Shown one piece after another: positions 59,808-64,000 of a stretch of DNA of 64,000 bases. A program made the position numbers and the translations under genes. Within the stretch, counting starts at the first letter, position 1, and each line of letters begins with the position of its first letter. The notes below the pieces were generated by a model. That model had not been told where the DNA came from, did not search any database, and saw only the letters and a program-made list of their open reading frames with translations. The DNA comes from Homarus americanus (lineage: Eukaryota; Arthropoda; Malacostraca; Decapoda; Nephropidae): contig NW_024738608.1 in the NCBI RefSeq assembly GCF_018991925.1, positions 2,162,187 to 2,226,186 on the forward strand, written 5' to 3'.

Positions 59808-61110
59808 TTCTTGATGAGTTAAGGGAGCTGGAACATGTAAAAGTTTTATGGGGGGTTTTAGTAGCAAAAACCCAACTGTTCTTTCTTCATTCATTAGGAA
59901 AATATCTTGTAATGTATACAGTTCCAAGTGTATATCACCGTAGCTTAATCACAATAGCTATGAGCGTTAAATGAGGACGTAGGCTATCTTAGAGTAGCTC
60001 TACTAAATATGTCCGATTGATGTGAGAGTGATAGTGAGCAGAGACTGCTCGAGGGAGAACGGAATATATCCGACGTCCTCCCTCGAAGAAAGTCGGAGCA
60101 CACCAGGGATGGCTCTAATAACGTCTTCCTCTCGTCAATGTTATCAAACTACTGGGCGCAACAGGTGGCCATGGAGCCGGCTACTTATGCCTGAGCTTAG
60201 CACTAAGTGACGGGCCTTCCTGTGGACACAATTTATCACGTGCTCTGAACATGAACTTCATAGCTAGTGGAAAGTTACAGGGGGTGATAGTTATACAAGT
60301 CTAATGTAATTAACCCACATTTATATAAGTACAGTCAACCCTCACTTTACGCAGTTAATTCAACCCACAGGGTACCGCGGAAAGTGAGAAACGCGTAAAT
60401 TAAACAACATAACATATGGGATTAAATGAAATAGAGACCGGCTGACCCCCAAACTCCACTTTTTCCGACACAATACCTATGTTCTAGTAAAAATAACATC
60501 TTAATTTTATGAAGGTACATGCACACAATTAATACTTAAGAGAAATAGAGAAATACAGTCGCCAAGTTAATGTTCATTCAAATAATGGACTCGACTCCCT
60601 CCCCCTCTTCTCACACTACACTCGCTGGCTCTTCCGTCTCTGAGAAATTTTTGGGAGAAACCACTAGATTTTAAGGTATAGTAATAAATAATACCTCAAA
60701 CTAAAGTTAGGATAATATAATTGACATTGCTGGATTCCTTGTAAGACCAGGAATATTTTGAATATAAATGTCATATATTTTGCACAAAAGATAACATATT
60801 TACTCAGAGTAAACAAAATACTTACATTAGATCTAAAATTTGTATGTCTAATGCAAAATCTCTGATGTTTATATTCAAAATGATCATCAAATTGTAAGAA
60901 TTCCAGCCATGTAAATTATATTTTGGCCAGATAATTTGTATGAATTTTATGAGCTAAATAAAAAAATTATACTTCAACCGCGTAAAGGGGTACACGCACC
61001 GCGGAATGTGAGCATTCCGGTTTCGGCAGGGTACCGTGGAACCGCGGAATGTGGGACCGCGTAAAGCGAGGGTTGACTGTACTTCTGCCTAGGAGACAGG
61101 GGCTAATACA
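59808..61110 (+). repeat. Duplicated ~550-bp segment, copy 1, carrying a transposon
   Basis: From TTCTTGATGAGTTAAGGGAG to GACAGGGGCTAATACA, this copy matches 62734-63290 along its whole length with scattered substitutions, apart from the transposon at 60332-61079. The two copies are in direct orientation about 2.9 kb apart. Weak frames occur (GMALITSSS and similar), but both copies have stops, so there is no evidence for a gene. Confidence 0.9.
60332..61079. mobile_element. Tigger derivative (CAGTCAACCCTC family) with known empty site
   Basis: The ends CAGTCAACCCTCACTTTACG and CGTAAAGCGAGGGTTGACTG are flanked by TA at 60330-60331 and 61080-61081. The host sequence exists without the insert at 63251-63270 (TATATAAGTACTTCTGCC), with a single TA at 63260-63261. 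The interior contains one alternating-inverted module pair (TTGACATTGCTGGATTCC, GCAAAATCTCTGATGTTTAT) also found in the 4403-5938 element. Confidence 0.92.
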
Positions 61111-61563
61111 TCGCTCGGTCACACCTTCCGAGCTCCGAGAGGAAATAAATTAATCTCGCAGAAAAACCCTATACCTAACCATGTTACATGCATATGTGTG
61201 TAAACACTTAACTGGGAAAGCGGACACCTGTAGTTGAACAGCTACTCAAGCCCTAGTCTGAAGTGCCACATGGGAAAGAATATTATGTACAATGGCAAAC
61301 TTGGAAGATACTGACTTACAATCACAAAACAAAAATATCACTACCAAAATCAAATGGCAAAAATAAATCTCACCTACTTCGTGTTTAAGAACGCTCCTTA
61401 GCTATGTACAACTTTTGCTACTACTGTATAATCATGCTGGATGAATGTGCGTGTGGTGCCTGGGACACTCCTCGACAAATTATTCACCTTTGTGGAGAGC
61501 AATGGTACAAACTTGCGAAGAGTTCTACCACGGAATGGCTCAAAATTTACAGTGTGATAATAT
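61111..61563. other. No recognised feature
   Basis: AT-rich low-copy sequence between the duplicated segment and the minisatellite. No coding frame, RNA gene or terminal repeat was recognised. Confidence 0.4.
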
Positions 61564-61833
61564 TGTAGAACTGTCATATTTGCAGTTTAAAAAGATGTGT
61601 GTGACATCATTAACATTAATTTAGAAATGTCATATTTGCAGTTTGAAAAGATGTGTCTATGACATTAACATTACTGTATTATAGAACTGTCATATTTGCA
61701 GTTTGAAAAGATGTTTATGACATCATTAACATTAATAACCTGACATATTTGCAGTTTGAGCATTATTAACATTGTTAACCTGACATATTTGCGATTTGAA
61801 AAGATGTGTTTGACATCATTAACATTATTAACC
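61564..61833. repeat. Minisatellite, about five degenerate units of 45-65 bp
   Basis: The unit consists of TGTCATATTTGCAGTTTGAA, AAGATGTGT and GACATCATTAACATTA. Five copies start near 61569, 61627, 61686, 61740 and 61782. The later ones replace AGAACTGTC with TAACCTGAC and the fourth lacks the middle. Unit length varies by deletions. Confidence 0.85.
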
Positions 61834-62264
61834 TTCCTGGGAAAACAAAAAAGTCTGCATTTTCTACATCTAAGGTTTGAAATTACTGGGATATAGTACA
61901 TCAGTATTTATATAAAATAAGTAAGACACCTATAAAATATAAATAACCTACAGTATCACGACGGATAACGTGTGATGAAATGCTGTAGAATATATCAATG
62001 TGTGTATAGTGTGTATAAATCTACTGTATGTCTATGAAATACCTATTCCTTGTAGGCTTGACATGAAGAATTCCTACTGGAATTTCTTGAATGTGAAAAT
62101 GTTGCCTCAAATACCTTAGACGTCAGCTGGTGTGCTCGTAGGAGTCACAGCTGATGCCAAGGTCACCGTCATTGGGTCAATGTCCCTCATGTTGATAGTA
62201 GATCAGATAGCGTCCACAAAACAAAAATAGCGTCTTTTGCCTAGCAACTGATTGAAGCTTCAAA

Positions 62265-62375
62265 ATGGTGTTGGGTGAGTCCGCTACTGAGGACGTTGAG
62301 TCCACTAGTTGTCAAGACGATGAGCACAGCACTGGCGACTCGCTGGGTGTGGCTGAGTCACATCCTGGACAGTGA
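62265..62375 (+). CDS. Doubtful 36-codon frame, or first exon of an unidentified gene
   Basis: ATG at 62265 opens MVLGESATEDVESTSCQDDE, an acidic 36-residue frame ending TGA at 62373-62375. Alternatively, GTGAGT at 62275 could be a donor after ATGGTGTTGG. Upstream, TTGCCTAGCAAC (62238-62249) resembles an X box and GACGTCAGCTG lies at 62129. The region lacks known repeats, so it could be a promoter and first exon of a gene beyond the window. No homology was recognised. Confidence 0.2.
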   Translation: MVLGESATEDVESTSCQDDEHSTGDSLGVAESHPGQ

Positions 62376-62444
62376 ATGATTCATTTGCAGAACTAACTTT
62401 CACTTCAGCTCACAAGAGTGTCACCATATACTAATAGCAATTAT

Positions 62445-62513
62445 CAATAACTCGGTAATGGTTATTGATAAAAAAAAATCAATAACTCAGTAATGGTTAT
62501 TGATAAAAAAAAT
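62445..62513. repeat. Direct duplication of a small hairpin unit
   Basis: Two copies of a ~35-base unit, TCAATAACTCGGTAATGGTT followed by ATTGATAAAAAA. Within each, TCAATAAC and GTTATTGA form a short stem. Confidence 0.85.
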
Positions 62514-62733
62514 TGTACATCATCTTGGATGACAAAATGAATATCACTCAACATGTAACATCTCACTACGGGATATGTTAATCCACTTTGGAGGAGTATA
62601 ACACATCACTTTTTTTTCTTTTCTTTTTGTAAAACACTTATGACTGGTTTTTGGGAAACTTACAAGCCTGTTTATTTTAACTTAATTCGTATCCACTTGC
62701 TTCCAACTTATGTTTTCGATCTTTTTCCATTGC

Positions 62734-63290
62734 TTCTTGATGAGTTAAGGGAGCTGGAACATGTAAAAGTTTTATGGGTTTTTAGTAGCGAAAACCCAAC
62801 TGTCCTATCTTCATTTATTAGGAAAATATCTTGTACTGTATACAGTTCCAAGTGTATATCACCGTAACTTAATCACTGTAGCTATGAGTGTTAAATGAGG
62901 ATGGAGGCTATCTTAGAGTAGCTCTACTAAATACTTCCAGTTGATATGAGAGTGGGAGTGATCTTGAGTAGAGACTGCTCGAGGGAGAACAGAATATATC
63001 CGACGTCCTCCCTCAAGGAAAGAAGGAGCACATCAGGGATGGCTCTAATAACGTCTTCCTCTCCTCAGTATTATCAAACTACTGCGTGTCACAGGCGGCC
63101 AGGGAGCTGGTTACTTATGCCCGAGCTTAGCACTGAGTGATGGGCCTTCCTGTGGACACACCTTATCACGTGCTCTGAACATGAACCTCATGGCTAGTGG
63201 AAAGTTACAGGGGGTGATAGTTATACAAGTCTAATGTAATTAACCCACATTTATATAAGTACTTCTGCCTATGAGACGGGGGCTAATACA
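62734..63290 (+). repeat. Duplicated ~550-bp segment, copy 2, with empty transposon site
   Basis: It starts TTCTTGATGAGTTAAGGGAG and ends GACGGGGGCTAATACA, matching copy 1 at 59808-61110 minus its transposon. The pre-insertion sequence is AAGTACTTCTGCC at 63258-63270. The two copies share the segment ATGAACNTCATNGCTAGTGG and the block GAGACTGCTCGAGGGAGAAC. Confidence 0.92.
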
Positions 63291-63639
63291 CTGTTTCTTT
63301 TTCATCCTCTGAACTAATCCTTCATACCCCAACACCCACCTCCATCAATCCAATCAAGCCAAACATCTCTACCTTTGAAGCTAAGTAAATAAAAATATTT
63401 TTTTATGTTAAAATTATTTATTTTTAAAACATTATAATAAGTAATTTGTTTCAATGAACCACTGGAGTGAGAGTGCACCAGTGACGGTTGATGCAGACCA
63501 CCAGGTCGCTGGCATAACCTACGTTGCCTCAACACACCGACCCTAATGAACTTTAAGGACGTCAGATAACTGATAAAGTTAAATAATTTCTTTAAATTAT
63601 GTTATCAAATGTTTAACAGATGTTTCTAAGATATCATAT

Positions 63640-63791
63640 AAAAAAAAAAATTTGTGTCGCGTACAATGTCATGGTCCCAATTTGACCTATTTCTATTATT
63701 TCTTATGGGATTAATTCCCCGCTTTAAGTGGATTCGTTATCAGAGGCATTTTTTCTGGTCCCAATTAACCGCGGATAGCGAGGACCCCCTG
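63640..63791 (-). mobile_element. Right end of a Tigger-type element
   Basis: CCGCGGATAGCGAGGACCCCCTG followed by TA at 63792-63793 is a typical TIR. Inside it, CTTTAAGTGGATTCGTTATC and TTCTTATGGGATTAATTCC are subterminal blocks. The left end was not identified; the TIR-like start at 59310 is only partly similar. Confidence 0.5.
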
Positions 63792-64000
63792 TACTTCAAA
63801 CACCATTTGTATGTATACAATCTAGATGAAAAAAATGCATCTAAAACCATTAAACAAAAGCCAATTGAAAGTTTAACACAATTGCCATTTACATAAACAC
63901 TTCCTGCTTTGTCATAGCAACGCAGACCAGCGGGGGCCCATCTCTGCTGAATCCCTTGCAACGTCCCCCCCACACTCGTGTTTGACCTTATGATAATTAT

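Noticed and set aside
60022..60210. Frame shared by the two duplicated segments (60022 and 62946)
   Set aside because: The similarity follows from the DNA duplication. The frames are short, have no known domain and have no upstream signals.
61564..61833. CRISPR-like array
   Set aside because: The repeats are adjacent, degenerate and variable in length without unique spacers, and the host is eukaryotic.

Overview
The window is eukaryotic nuclear DNA, most likely from an arthropod and, as a best guess, a decapod crustacean. The reasons are spliced genes with GT-AG introns, arthropod-like protein sequences, a very heavy load of pogo/Tigger-type DNA transposons with TA target duplications, and extremely long (GA)n and (TA)n microsatellites. 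Nothing bacterial is present: no operons, no CRISPR and no rRNA. The species cannot be fixed from the sequence alone.

Three host genes can be read with confidence. (1) CYC1, mitochondrial cytochrome c1, is on the + strand with six exons between 2197 and 13540; the exon encoding the start of the transit peptide is missing or not recognisable. (2) ATP6V1A, the catalytic A subunit of the V-type H+-ATPase, is on the - strand with eight coding exons between 36211 and 22939. The exons join without a gap to give 618 residues, so the coding part is complete. CYC1 and ATP6V1A converge tail to tail. (3) NAA50, an N-alpha-acetyltransferase, is on the + strand. Its first coding exon holds only ATGAA (55884-55888) and its second is at 58186-58322; the rest lies beyond the window. 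The first coding exon of ATP6V1A is preceded by a splice acceptor, so that gene has an upstream non-coding exon. The best place for it is the CRE/CCAAT-bearing region near 55.2-55.4 kb, which would make ATP6V1A and NAA50 a head-to-head pair with a shared promoter. The same pair is, to my recollection, adjacent and divergent in the human genome.

Everything else is dominated by mobile elements. There are at least seven families of TA-flanked terminal-inverted-repeat elements of Tigger/pogo type. One copy (28584-30936) has an intact 606-613 residue DDD transposase in an ATP6V1A intron; others carry decayed transposases (8016-9814, 16223-18002, 19600-20575) or only the N-terminal DNA-binding part. 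Many short non-autonomous derivatives sit in the introns. All three transposases with a preserved C-terminus end in a PCNA-binding (PIP-box) motif. Nesting is common: a 2.5-kb Tigger sits in a palindromic element in CYC1 intron 4, and TIR elements are stacked inside one another at 40.8-43.9 kb.

Region 45.7-54.9 kb is a cluster of non-autonomous LTR retrotransposons (two full copies, two solo LTRs, one divergent LTR). They have primer-binding site, polypurine tract and 4-bp target duplications but no pol. Several are inserted into a CR1/L2-like non-LTR retrotransposon. The right end (59-64 kb) holds a ~550-bp duplication in which one copy carries a transposon and the other preserves the empty site, a minisatellite, and no recognised gene.
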